From NCBI GenBank assembly GCA_904063045.1, contig CAJFCJ010000004.1, forward strand, positions 1,977,713 through 2,041,712: DNA of 64,000 nucleotides, in the 5' to 3' direction. The position numbers and the translations under genes were made by a program. The notes below the pieces were generated by a model. That model did not search any database, had not been told where the DNA came from, and was given only the letters and a program-made list of their open reading frames with translations. Shown one piece after another: positions 51,801 to 62,001 of the stretch. The stretch's first letter is position 1; each line of letters starts with the position of its first letter. The stretch comes from Dimorphilus gyrociliatus. Taxonomy: Eukaryota > Annelida > Polychaeta > Dinophilidae.

Positions 51801-53858
51801 TCTTAATCTCTGTCATTCTCACTTTTCAGTACACATATAGGAAATTTTGTTAATTTTCTTTATCGTTGCACATATCTTATCATTAATTTGACCTACTGTT
51901 TTTAAGTTTTAATAAGTTTGTTTTCCCTCATTCTCATATACAATACACTGTATTTTACCTCTTCATCTCGTATACACCACAATCAATTTTTACAGTTTTA
52001 ACCTGAGAAGTGTTAATATGAAACAAAAGTGTACTGATATACTTAGATTATGTACTAAAACACTATGTATCCTATACATTTATGCTATATGATATTTTTT
52101 ATAGTTAATATATAAAAAATACATACGCTAATCGTTCACATTCTTGTCTCTTAAACTCTTCTTCTTTTTCTAGTACCCTGAGGAGAATTGCTCTTTCTCT
52201 GTCTGTTAGGTGAGATAAATCCGTCTTCTCCTCTTTCGGAGTTCCCATTAAATTTTTCGTTTTCTTCTTGTCTTCGTTGTGTTTCGCAGCTGAGTTTGGC
52301 CAGAGCTAAATAAGTCATTTGTTATTATTTTTCGCTAATAAATTATCTTTAGCGGAAATTTTAATATAAGAACATAATATATAATAAAAAAGAGGTTATA
52401 AGGCTGGAAGGAGGAAAAACAAGAACATAAAGAAACGAAAAAGAAAAAGAACAGAGAAAGAGAGAGAGAGAGATGTATAAAAAAAATAAACAGTTAGAGT
52501 GATATAGTGTCTATGCGGTAGCTCTAATGAATAATTCAAGAAACTTTAACTTTTATGCTTAAAACTGGTTTTAATAGACAGTTTATTTAAATATAGAATA
52601 AAATATTTAAATATGCATTATAGATTATTGATAATATTAAAATTTCTTTCCTAATAACAGCTGTTGAAAATTGCGTTATAGATTATCTTTTTGTTTGTAT
52701 CATTTTCTTTATGTTTTTAGGTCATTAGTACTTAATTCTCACCTTTTCAATCACTATTTCCTATATATTTCTTTTCTTCCTTCTCCCTTCTATCCTTTTT
52801 ACTATTTTCCTTTTCCTACTAAGCTTTTTTTCTGCTTTTCTTTCGCTTTGATACAGTTATATACGAAGTAATTACTGATAATAAAGGACTAATACTTTAC
52901 TTACTGAAAATGCAGCTAGTAGTACTCGATGACTCTAAAAAACACTACACCTATTTCGGAACGAACAAATAGGCAGGCACCAGAATAAAAATATTCTTAT
53001 AATTTCCTTTTTTTTCTTTATAGCTCTCTTATGAGAATTGTTTTAAAGACTATAAATAACATGATCATTACAGTAGGTCTTTTAAAACAAAATGAATATA
53101 ATAACACAAATTTCTTAAGAATTTATTAATAGTTTATATATTTTCTGAATAATCCTTAAAAAAAGTGATAATTACTTTATGACGCCAAGTATTCTACACC
53201 TTTGCGTATACCTTTTATAGAAAAGAATATAGTTCTTTTTTACTTCCTTAGTCTTCAATTTATAAAGGAGATCCTTCACTTCGCGGATACGTAAAATATT
53301 GAATTTTATGATAGGAATATAAACGTAAGTTTATACTGATATATATATATATAAATAAATATTATCTGTATATATGAAGTATTTCGCAAATACATATCTG
53401 TCTATCTCGTATGTGCAGCTAATTATCTTAAATGTTAATCAAGTAAAGAGAGAGAGTAAGAGAAAAAGAATACGGAGAAGCAGAAAGAAAGGGTGCACTG
53501 ATCAAGTGCAGGGTTAATGACCTTCAGTAGTGTACGAAAAGAAACGAAAGTAGTGCTGTAGTTGATATTTTCTCAGAATAATACTTTTACAATTCAATCT
53601 TATTAATTAATGCTATATAAACTTGAAAGAGTAGTCTCATAAGCAGCTTGAGATTAGTTTAATTATACATCTCGATATAAAGTTAAAACTGTCATAGTTT
53701 TATAGAAAATTCCTATTAGATCTTGTGAAAATATTTATCTTTCTACACTAAAAGAGAATAGCATATGAAATATTCATTGAGAATAGAAAAACAATATACA
53801 ATATACATTATTTGTCTATAAAATTTTATAAACTAACCTTTTTAAACAAACTTGCCAT
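42148..53858 (-). CDS. RIM: RIM active-zone scaffold (Rab3-interacting molecule, alpha type)
   Basis: RIM tethers Rab3 vesicles, Munc13 and calcium channels at presynaptic release sites. Fifteen coding exons join in frame: 53858-53838, 52305-52127, 49293-49122, 49059-48767, 47310-46415, 46342-46271, 46085-45969, 45902-45788, 45728-45667, 45555-45482, 45382-45107, 44316-44031, 43084-43025, 42957-42865, 42839-42148. The product is about 1135 aa. Domains: Rab-binding helix with DLSHLTDRERAILL (36-49); FYVE-like zinc finger with eight Cys (89, 92, 103, 106, 111, 114, 132, 135); a Ser/Arg-rich linker; PDZ with LGMRVVGGK (548-556); C2A (about 668-805) without the usual Ca2+-binding Asp set; SLPALPATP (833-841), a possible RIM-BP SH3 ligand; and C2B (about 1007-1125) with a KKKTQKKKTK basic patch. 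The start Met is fixed by an upstream in-frame TAG. The exon 14 donor is uncertain. Confidence 0.93.
42865..42957 (-). CDS. RIM: RIM exon 14 (C2A-C2B linker; 3' end uncertain)
   Basis: With donor G|GTAAAA at 42864 the exon is 93 nt and the next intron only 25 nt. An in-phase alternative donor C|GTTTGT would end the exon at 42928 (30 nt) and make an 88-nt intron, closer to the other small introns here. Both keep the frame. Confidence 0.6.
43025..43084 (-). CDS. RIM: RIM exon 13 (C2A-C2B linker, possible cassette)
   Basis: 60 nt with phase 1 at both ends, so skipping keeps the frame. It is acidic (GNEEERNAGS). The acceptor is GGGTTTAG and the donor G|GTAAGG. Confidence 0.8.
43261..43971 (+). 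CDS. Putative small nested gene inside RIM intron 12, unknown product
   Basis: On the strand opposite RIM, four short segments join in frame: 43261-43268 (ATG AAA AG|GTAAAA), 43535-43686, 43735-43853 and 43927-43971 (TAA). The product would be about 107 aa, starting MKRKRLSLFLLSCG, a basic then hydrophobic start like a signal peptide or signal anchor. It then has YICPKQIQEEILVLHD, KPLSIAGDIFIPWKKG and a tail DCSYYVL. The second segment stays open for about 60 codons without an ATG, so it needs an upstream exon, and 43261 supplies one in phase. Introns 2 and 3 would be 48 and 73 nt. No family recognised. The small exons and AT-rich context mean chance cannot be excluded. Confidence 0.3.
44031..44316 (-). 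CDS. RIM: RIM exon 12 (C2A end, Pro-rich linker)
   Basis: It encodes LELTVWDDPS and FMGEILLDLSD (compare RIM FLGEILIELE), then WYNLEDHD, then a Pro-rich stretch with LPSPTPKARRKSS and SLPALPATP. Confidence 0.92.
45107..45382 (-). CDS. RIM: RIM exon 11 (C2A, first part)
   Basis: 92 whole codons ending GAT|GTAAGT. It encodes the first C2A strands, SYIRMRLLPKRKRRERLKT and NPEWNETLEF. The Ca2+-binding Asp residues seen in synaptotagmin C2 loops are not evident, as in known RIM C2 domains. Confidence 0.9.
45482..45555 (-). CDS. RIM: RIM exon 10 (short linker exon)
   Basis: A 74-nt exon between CCTCTTTAG and TCA|GTTAGC, encoding a polar linker (DERKTAHHKN) before C2A. Confidence 0.75.
45667..45728 (-). 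CDS. RIM: RIM exon 9 (short linker exon)
   Basis: A 62-nt exon between TATTGCAG and A|GTAATT, encoding a basic linker ending IPKWLEN. It is short, but phases fit both neighbours. Confidence 0.75.
45788..45902 (-). CDS. RIM: RIM exon 8 (PDZ end)
   Basis: It encodes GDQVLEWNGRSLIDATYEE, matching the RIM GDEVLEWNGK-L segment. Confidence 0.93.
45969..46085 (-). CDS. RIM: RIM exon 7 (PDZ core)
   Basis: It encodes LGMRVVGGKMNSDGKLGAFV, matching RIM PDZ (LGLKVVGGKMTD-GRLGAFI). Confidence 0.93.
46271..46342 (-). CDS. RIM: RIM exon 6 (start of PDZ)
   Basis: A 72-nt exon with phase 1 at both ends, encoding ELEYNRRNSRVQYIQENVEG. Confidence 0.85.
46415..47310 (-). CDS. RIM: RIM exon 5 (long linker before PDZ)
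   Basis: The largest coding exon, 298 whole codons, charged and Ser/Arg-rich (for example QRRRSSDELVRNKS), likely disordered. The frame from exon 4 fits only if the acceptor is TTTTTTAATAG at 47311. The overlapping frame starting RMLFLLEN is a shadow. Confidence 0.9.
47311..48766 (-). other. RIM intron 4 (1.5 kb)
   Basis: AT-rich, with a TA array at about 48214-48262. A small purine-rich open patch (48450-48552) was seen, but no exon could be placed in phase. Confidence 0.7.
48210..48262. repeat. (TA)n with ACTGTA core
   Basis: A TA tract broken by TATACTGTATA, then ATACATGTATATATAT. Confidence 0.9.
48767..49059 (-). CDS. RIM: RIM exon 4 (end of zinc finger, basic Ser-rich linker)
   Basis: It opens with KRLELWRCKLC, which gives the last CxxC. 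Where vertebrate RIMs have SGAWFF, this reads ESGLSANS. The rest is rich in Arg, Ser and Glu. Confidence 0.9.
49122..49293 (-). CDS. RIM: RIM exon 3 (zinc finger, first part)
   Basis: It encodes six of the eight zinc ligands: CRLC, KCENC and VCRPC. The next intron is only 62 nt. Confidence 0.92.
49294..52126 (-). other. RIM intron 2 (2.8 kb)
   Basis: AT-rich, with many poly-T runs and a GAA-rich tract at 51476-51508. No coding exon was recognised. Confidence 0.75.
52127..52305 (-). CDS. RIM: RIM exon 2 (Rab3-binding helix)
   Basis: It follows TTATTTAG and ends GC|GTATGT. It encodes DLSHLTDRERAILLRVLEK, the N-terminal helix typical of RIM and rabphilin Rab-binding domains. Confidence 0.9.
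52306..53837 (-). other. RIM intron 1 (1.5 kb)
   Basis: AT-rich, with short GA runs near 52455-52474 and 53447-53475. Nothing coding was seen. Confidence 0.75.
53838..53858 (-). CDS. RIM: RIM exon 1 (start codon)
   Basis: Seven codons, MASLFKK, then AAG|GTTAGT. The in-frame TAG 18 nt upstream of the ATG shows this is the first Met of the frame. A TTTTTACAG at about 53893 may mark an acceptor for a leader exon. Confidence 0.75.
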
Positions 53859-53929
53859 CCAAAATCGCCATTTCTACTAATTTTTTCTTCAACTGTAAAA
53901 ATATAAATAAACGCCTAATGAGACTACAA

Positions 53930-54060
53930 AATGTCAACAGACGCCTCACCAAAAGACGCACATATAAGTCAGTAAAAATCGCAGGTGATGACGTCATAAG
54001 GAAATTGTACCGATGTATATGAAAGTGCCGGTATATACTGTACGTGTGAGAGAGTATGTA
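53930..54060 (-). promoter_or_regulatory. Probable RIM promoter with full CRE and E-box
   Basis: A palindromic CRE, TGACGTCA (53989-53996), lies 131 bp upstream of the RIM ATG, with CAGGTG (53982-53987) two bases away. The local sequence is GC-richer than the surroundings. CREB-type regulation is an inference from the site alone. Confidence 0.45.
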
Positions 54061-54207
54061 CAATGTATATGTCTATAGGAATATACTTCACTATATATTT
54101 CTTGTTAAGTTTATGGTAGTCTTAATTTACATTCAATAAATATGTCTCGTTCGCTGTATAGTTATAATTTAGTGTGTGTATTAAATAAGATATTCAATAT
54201 ATATTCT

Positions 54208-54208
54208 G

Positions 54209-54239
<31 letters not shown>

Positions 54240-54240
54240 A
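54208..54240. repeat. (TA)n microsatellite
   Basis: A TA run upstream of RIM. A second, similar run is at 54785-54811. Confidence 0.9.
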
Positions 54241-54769
54241 TGTATATTAAAAAAAGTGTGCACATAAAACTTACACAGTCAAGCTTAAATGTAAATCTAA
54301 AGTAAATGAGTTGTATAAGAAATTATTTAATACAAAAAAGAAGGCCAAAAACTGCAAAATAATTTTTTAACTTAAATAAAACTTGATTTCTTTTTCAGCT
54401 TTGTAACAATAATAGAAAAAAGACAATTTTACATCAGTAACACGACAAGATCATGATATTTCTGTCAGTAATAAAAAGCTAAGTACAAATCGATTTTCCT
54501 AAAATAATGTATAAACTAATGTTATATATTTTATGTTTAATAGCAAAAAAAATTAGGTATTAAATTTTATAAAACTTTCCAATTGGATATAAGAAAAAAA
54601 TAGAAAAAACAAAGAAACCCAGAGAGACAGAGTAAAATAAAAAACATTTTAAAAGATAGATTTCACATAGAGATGTATAAATGTTTAACTCTTCTTAGTA
54701 AATTTATCTTAGACAGAGTGTTTATATATTTATATATATGTGTATCTTGTCTAATTACTTACCTTTTCA

Positions 54770-54809
<40 letters not shown>

Positions 54810-57794
54810 GTATCTTTTACTCACCAAAGCATCCTTCGAATATCATATAGTTCTCTCAATTTTCTATCAAATGATCAACTATTAAATTCTTCTTTCAATT
54901 TTACATCCGTATATTTCTCTTTATGATTTGTTGATTTAACGCATAATTTAGGAGAATTAGGTAAAAAAAATTCCGTAAATGACAAAAAACGAACGAGTGA
55001 AATGACTTTCTACGTTTATCGTGATAGTACAATCCGCCATCTATTGTTTGATATAAACAAATAAAGGTCAATTAAATTTCACTCTAGATAGCACCACCAA
55101 TAAACAACTTTCCCCTACAGGCTTTACGAATGTAATTCCTTATCTTTACTTATGTTATGTCATCAACACTCAATTAATAGATCGACAAAAATCGTTTAAA
55201 CTTGAAACTGTCTAGACTTTCAATCAATACACGAGCTGGCGCCATCTATGTGAATATACAGTATATAATAAAAAAATGAAGCAATGGTAGGACTGTACAT
55301 GTTATGAAAGTTTATTTTTAATGATAACAAAAGGATGTTTTAAATGGATAAAATTTAGACATAAAAATAAACAAGAAAGCCAAGTCAATTTAGCTTATTT
55401 AAAGAGGTCGGCAAAAGTCACTAACTAGAAACTAGTAACCGTCGAATATTCGGCATTCGATAAATAATTCAAGAATCGCCGTTAGCAGCGTTAAACATAA
55501 AGTCACTTATTACGGCTTTAAAGTTACAAATGAAAAGACAAAAGGTTTAGTTAAGCCTTATCAAGTGGAGACTGCTCATTGTTTCTTTGTTTGTTCACTG
55601 CTGGTAGTGAACAACAATCTAATTTATTATATGGATTCTTAGTATTAAGCATTACTGAAAAGTCATAATAAAGTATATTATATAGTTCGCATTAGTATAG
55701 AATATTACAGTATGATGTATACAGTATATGGATATTATTTGAAATTAAGGCACAAATGATAAGAGAAACCTAGATTCAACAAAGAAACAAATATAAATTA
55801 AATCATAACTTGATCTTTGCAGAACTGTTTGTAAATGAAGAATACATCAATTATAGTTACAAGAATACTATCAATGTTAGTACTGTTATCAGCCTTCTAT
55901 TCCTTTATGGGGAATCTAAAAAGTTGGTAATATTTCTCATTTTAATTAAACTATTTATCATGCCATCTTTTTATATTTAAACATTATTCATCTCTTGAAT
56001 GAGATTTTTTTTATCAATAAAACTACTCAATCGCCATTTATCTCTTTTAAACATGAATTATGTACGCCAATAAAGTTGATTATAAAATTGTATAACCTAT
56101 ATAGCTTATACATTATACTGTATAGAATATATTTAAACATTTCCTTGAACTAATATTGTGATACAGCGAGAGGGACAACAATGCAGTTAAGAGTTAACAA
56201 GATATCATTTCCTTACTATTTTAGTAACATGTTTCTCTCCTGTTTCCTAGTTTAGTATGGTAAAAGAGATCTCTTCCTATATAAGGGAATTTCAATGTTA
56301 TATATAATATATACAGTATATACTAATATATATTATTGCTATAAAAGAAACATTTCATTTCCAAAAAGTAAAAGGTGCCTTTTCTATTCCATGTAATCTA
56401 TGCACGTACAATACTAATTTCAGTCTAAAAGTAAATTATTTCAACTCTTTCTATAAACTCAACATTTACGATTATAGGTTTGTAAGCTATTACTCAACAA
56501 CATGATAATATAATATTCAATAGGAAATGATAAACTAGTAGATTGATAGTTATTCGTTGGATTTAGTAAAACTTTACTCTATATGGTTGTGTTTATAAAT
56601 ATTGAATCTAAATATTTTTCAACAATTATCTAAATTGATTAATATACAGTTAAATAATTATTAATATCCGGTTCTAACCGTCTTAAAATCTTTAAGAACA
56701 AAATTCAGAATTCAGATAAACCCAATTATCATCAGATCTATTTCCGGTTTACAAATTCAAATGTACGCCTCTTTTAATCAGGCGTCTAGGTCGTGACGTA
56801 TCCATGCCGACGATTTTTTATAAGTTTTAATGATGGCTTTCATCCTTTTGGATAACAAAAGATTGCCTATTCGAAAGAGAAAACGATCTTAATTTTTCAA
56901 ATCAATGCGGTTAATTACTCGAAATTTTAAGAAAGATCATCAAATTAAACTATTTTCACAAATGGATAGAAAACAATTCACGGAAGATTTAATCTTTATA
57001 TTTGTATTTTTGTAAATAAAAGCCATAATTCATTGTTTACTATAGACTGGTTTTTGGTGTATGCTTTTTACAAATAGCTTATTTATAATAGAAATAGAAA
57101 GGTCAAAACAGATTGAAATCATTATAGGACTGAATAGAAAATGTGTTATTCAATAATGAATTCTCAAAAAAAACATTTATACAATACGGGAAATGCAGCT
57201 ACTAGGAGTTAAAATACTTGGAGAATGGTGTTATGTCTTCTACCTGGAGAGTCTTCAAATTCTGAAATCATCTGTTTTGATGACAGTCACGCACATTGAT
57301 AAGCAAAGTGAAGAGGAAGAGAAATACGAGGCCAGTATTTATGATAATGGACATAGATGACACTTTCTCCATTAATCATTAATACGTCGTTATTTTCCAT
57401 TCACATATTTCTGGCTGAATTTTTCGTTTATTTGTAATACAGAAGTTATTACTGAATCTTATAAATCTGTAACTTTGATAATCTCTATTTTCAAATATCA
57501 ATACAAGTATAATACTCTTTTCCTTCACTAATTCATACTACGATTGAATTAATTACATGAAAATGTTAATATTAATTACTTTTCAATTCATCTGCAAAAT
57601 AAATTGCATATCAGTAGTTATTATAATTGTTTATAACCAACTATATGCTGGATAATTTAAAATAATAGCTGTTTTATATTATATTGTATTGCCTTTATCA
57701 TTTTAATTAAAAATGAAATATTTTGTCATTAGTTATTTCTTATTTCAATAAATAAGTTAATGGAAGAAGAGAATGCAAGGAGGGGAGAAGAACA

Positions 57795-57875
57795 GATACA
57801 GACAGGCAGAGAGAGAGAGACAGAGAGAGAGACAGAGATGGAGAAAGAAAGAAAGAGAAAGAGAGAGAGAGTGCA
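57795..57875. repeat. Purine (GA/GACA) tract
   Basis: About 80 nt of GA units with interspersed GACA. Confidence 0.85.
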
Positions 57876-58189
57876 AGTGAGAGCAATAGAATAACTATTA
57901 TTTCTATTTTTCTATAGGTTTCTTTCGTTAAAATATGTCACATTACGGTAAACATTTGGGAGTTTTATTCATAAATAATAAAGTATTCTAAGGATTAATT
58001 ACATTAAATTTGATGCATTTCACCCCTTTTCCGGTTTTTTAGCTTAATACTTTAATTAAAAATTATTGTTGAAGAGAGAAGGAAGATAAATAAAAACATT
58101 TGTTTTCAACTTTGAGAGTTGAAATAAATGAAAAGATGATAAACGGTGTGTATAAACCAATATTTAAATGCAATATATAATATAGGAAG

Positions 58190-58290
58190 GCAATATATAT
58201 ATATATATATATATACATACATCTATATATAAACAGTATGCAGTATATATATACTGTATATATATATATATATATGTATACTGTATATAT
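58190..58290. repeat. TA array with repeated CAGTAT/ACTGTA cores
   Basis: A roughly 100-nt array of TA runs interrupted at intervals by ACAGTAT, GCAGTAT and two TATACTGTATA cores. It forms extended inverted repeats. Confidence 0.85.
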
Positions 58291-60596
58291 AGTAGAAAAT
58301 AAGATATATCGTAAATTTACACTTGTTTGACACGTATAGTTTGTCATCCGTAGTGAGCGATTGGCCGGAATTCAGAAGGTTTTGTAAGGTTACAAATTGA
58401 TAAACTATCTTACTGTAGAAGTCTTAGAGGCGTTTGTAATTTACACTTTGCACGACAAGGTGATAGCTAACTTGTTAATTTTTTCAACCTGAAGGGGTAT
58501 CGATCCTTTCAACTTTTTATAAGTTAAATTTTTTAAAAGCGTCTATTATCCGTTTAAGCATCATCTTTTAAAACGATGGAAAAAATGTAATAAACTGTTT
58601 TTATTAAGTAAAGCTAATGGATTACTTGTACAGGTTATGTAATATTAATTACAATTATTAATATTTTATGATTAAATATTAATTTTCGGGTCTCTTTTCA
58701 TTTCTATTCTAATATCCATACAAATCAACTAGCAAACAATGTTTCTCCAATATATGTTTAATATGACGTAAAGCTAACATAGCAATATCTACAGATATAA
58801 AGTAAATTTATGAAAGAGTTGTCGCTTTAATTAAGAATGAGGTCAACGTGGTCGGTAATTAGAACTAAAGATTACAGAAGGAAAAATGTTAGTATAATAA
58901 AACGAAAATAATATAGGTTGAATGAAAGATCGAGATGGAGTGTACGGAAATTAGGTTAAGATATTCCTCCTTGTCCATGTTTTAATTTGTATACTATAAT
59001 GAAAATTTTAAAGAAAAATCACTATCTTGGACAAGATTAATTTTTTCTGGAATTGAGAAAATATTTTATCACACTTCAGTAAAATCAAGTCAAGATCCAT
59101 TGAATGATAATGGCCAATGTGGTTAATCTACCAAATAAACACACATACCGGGACAGTAGCTTTCATCTGATTAAGATAATTATTTTAACCTTTTTATTTG
59201 TTGGTTCAGAAAGGAAAAACCTATCGAATAGGAAGAACGTTTCAATTTGTAAAAATATCCTATTTCGAATAATAGAGTTGGTAAACATTCAATGTTTAAT
59301 GCTGTTAAATCAAAGTTATTACACAAAGGATATGAGAGTAATATAAATATAATTTATTTAAATAATTATACAAATATATAAACTATATGCAAAGTCTATA
59401 TGGGCCTATGCATTTCATATTTCTCAATAAATTATAAAAATGAGGTATGAATTTTTTGGTTAATAAGACAAATGCTTCATACTTTTTTAAATGAATACTT
59501 TGTTATTTTGTTTAGTTCTTAAAAAATTAATATCCTTTTTTTTCATATCTGCTTTTAGTCAAGTCTTATTTCCTCCGTCTAATTTTCATCTCTTTCTCTC
59601 TTTCCCTCTCTCCTCCCACCTCCCTCCCAACCTTTCTCTCCCTCCCTTTCAATACAATACACAAAATGAAAAATTATTAATAAACAACTTAATAAGAAAT
59701 ATTTAGAAAGTTAGCGAACTGGAAACCTTATGAAATCAGATTCACTAAAAGCAATATTTTTAACCTCAGGCCTTTTTTCCAGATAAAGTAAGTCACCGAA
59801 TCTCTAAGATTTTTTTATTAATATAAATATGTCTAAAATAAGAATGAAATATGAAAACTGGCTAGAAATCTAGCTTTCCAAAAAAAAAAACAATACCCTT
59901 AGAAAGTTTTCTTGGAATTTTTTAAGGCCAAATAATCCATCTAAATTTCTCTTTTTTTATATATAGAAATATATAAATATACTATATATTATGTTTTTAA
60001 GTGAAAAAAAAAGAAATTTTATAGCAAGACCTTATAATTTCGTCATTTCCTTAAAAGAATTATCAGTAAGCCTACGAATAGGTATTCATTAAAATTAATA
60101 GTAATTTTGTAAATATAAGGTATAAGTTTCATATAAAAACAGTTCGAAAATGAATAAATAAAGATATTAACTTTTTCTTTAGTCTTTAGAAAAAGAGTTT
60201 ATGTTGTCTTTTTCCACAAATTATTTACAATTGTTATTAATACAATTTCGTATCTGTATTTTTCTTTCCAGCCAACAATTCAAAATATCGAGTTTATTTT
60301 GAGACAGAAAATTGCTTTTAATCCGTCTTTCTCATTGTATAAACCTTATGTTCTTGTATGATAAATAAAAATCTATAAATTATCCAACTGATTACGAAAT
60401 ACTGGCTAGAGGCGATAAAATGGTTTTGTTCCGGGACTTTTACTCTCAAAAAATTAGAATTTTCCGTCAATTTAATCTATTTTATTGAGAATTGATGGGT
60501 TAAGGCATGGCTGAGGCTAAAATTAATATGTATTTACTTCTTTAAATGGTATTGGAAAGCAAAGAAACAAGCAAAGTTGAAGGAATCTGATATTAT

Positions 60597-60602
60597 TTTA
60601 TT
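60597..60602 (-). terminator. AATAAA polyadenylation signal overlapping the stop codon
   Basis: On the minus strand CAA TAA A forms AATAAA, so the TAA stop of the RING/propeller gene sits inside the hexamer. Use of this signal would leave almost no 3' UTR. Confidence 0.4.
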
Positions 60603-62001
60603 GAAATCGGGTTCTGTACAAATATAACTTTCCAAATTGTCCGATTATCATTTCTCCTAAAACATAATTAGCTGTAATTGCTGTTGGACCATCAACTGGT
60701 TCGCCATCGTTAATTACAGGTACCCATTCTTTACCATCGTACGCCCTCATTAAACCAACTTGATCGTATAATTTATCGATTATTATGAAATAATTAGCGG
60801 CATGATAAGGACAAATGTGGTATGGTGAAGCAAGAGATGTTTGCCAGCAGGATAAAGACTCTCCATTTACATTCATTTTAATAATTTTTCTTTCTTCTTC
60901 GAATAAAAGTAAAAAGGTTCTCTGTTCTGACCCTTCGGCCAATGCACAGGGTAGAGGTTTCATTTTAAGGTTTAATTTTACAGCAAATATCCAGTCGAAA
61001 GCCAGTAAAGCTTCTAGACCGTGGTCAATAATTATTAAATAACCGTCTTGGATAACTGTCATTCTGGTTGGACACGACTTTTGATCGTTGTCTTCTGCTT
61101 CAATACCATGCACTATGCACGTATCGTCGTTTAAATTTATTTCCATTATTGCACCTTCTTGTTGATCGGTAGCATATAGAATTGGTTCCATATCCCAATG
61201 TAAACCGATCGATGTCGGACTTCCGACATAGACTATTGTTGAGCTTCCTGTGTAAGGATCAACCATAAGTACATCGCCTCGGTTTGTATTAGGCACACCT
61301 CTTACTACAAAAAGTCGATCGAAGTAGCGCTTGACGTCAACAATAACAGCCGGAAACGGAAGTTCGTCGTTTTCAGGATCGAAAGTGACGGTTAACTCAC
61401 GTTCGTAGGCTATGGATAATGGACTTCTTTCATAGTCGGTTAAAGAAGAAAAGGTTGTAGGCCTACTTAGCGACGAAGCTGTTGGATTTAGAATACTCTC
61501 GACTAAATCTTCAGAGTAAGTTGAAAGTGTAGTTGTAGTTGGGCGGCTCGTAAATTTTTCCGTAACTTCAATATCACTTTCTAGCTTTTCACTATGTTTG
61601 TCCTGATTAGTTTCAGGATTATCTTCATTCGTTTGGTTTACAGCCTCTGGCTCTTCTCCTTCTCTTTTACAATTATGTATCAATTCTTTCGCGTCATTTA
61701 ACGCTACAAGCTCGTCTGTAAGATTGTAATTCTTTTCATTATCTTCTTTACTCGACGATTTATCAAAGATATTTATCGTTGAAAAAGTAGTAACAGGTTT
61801 AGTAATCATTTTATCAGTTAATTCTTCATCAGTCTCTATTTCTTTTATTATAGAATTAGAAAGTTTACTATCTGTAGAATCATTCGTATTGCAGTTCGAC
61901 TTGAATTTAGCACCACATTGTTTCTCAGTGTCATCTAGAGACACATAATCATCAAAATTAGGTGATTTTAAGCTTTCCGTAAATATCCTCTCTCCTTCTT
62001 C
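60598..62001 (-). CDS. RING/propeller gene exon 2 (acidic linker and propeller)
   Basis: 468 codons including TAA. The acceptor is taken as AAATTAAAG|GAA because a stop lies shortly upstream in this frame and phase 0 is required. The acceptor lacks a strong pyrimidine tract, so its exact position is less sure. Confidence 0.75.
   Translation of the reverse strand, partial: EEGERIFTESLKSPNFDDYVSLDDTEKQCGAKFKSNCNTNDSTDSKLSNSIIKEIETDEELTDKMITKPVTTFSTINIFDKSSSKEDNEKNYNLTDELVALNDAKELIHNCKREGEEPEAVNQTNEDNPETNQDKHSEKLESDIEVTEKFTSRPTTTTLSTYSEDLVESILNPTASSLSRPTTFSSLTDYERSPLSIAYERELTVTFDPENDELPFPAVIVDVKRYFDRLFVVRGVPNTNRGDVLMVDPYTGSSTIVYVGSPTSIGLHWDMEPILYATDQQEGAIMEINLNDDTCIVHGIEAEDNDQKSCPTRMTVIQDGYLIIIDHGLEALLAFDWIFAVKLNLKMKPLPCALAEGSEQRTFLLLFEEERKIIKMNVNGESLSCWQTSLASPYHICPYHAANYFIIIDKLYDQVGLMRAYDGKEWVPVINDGEPVDGPTAITANYVLGEMIIGQFGKLYLYRTRFQ

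Larger units (their letters stand above)
54061..60596. other. Intergenic DNA between RIM and the RING/propeller gene
   Basis: About 6.5 kb, AT-rich, with TA tracts (54208-54240, 54785-54811, 58190-58290) and a purine tract (57795-57875). CGCCATCTA motifs occur at 55035-55043 and 55240-55248, and a GC-richer patch lies near 56760-56815. A stop-free frame of about 65 codons at 55439-55635 lacks an ATG and is not supported as a gene. Confidence 0.7.
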
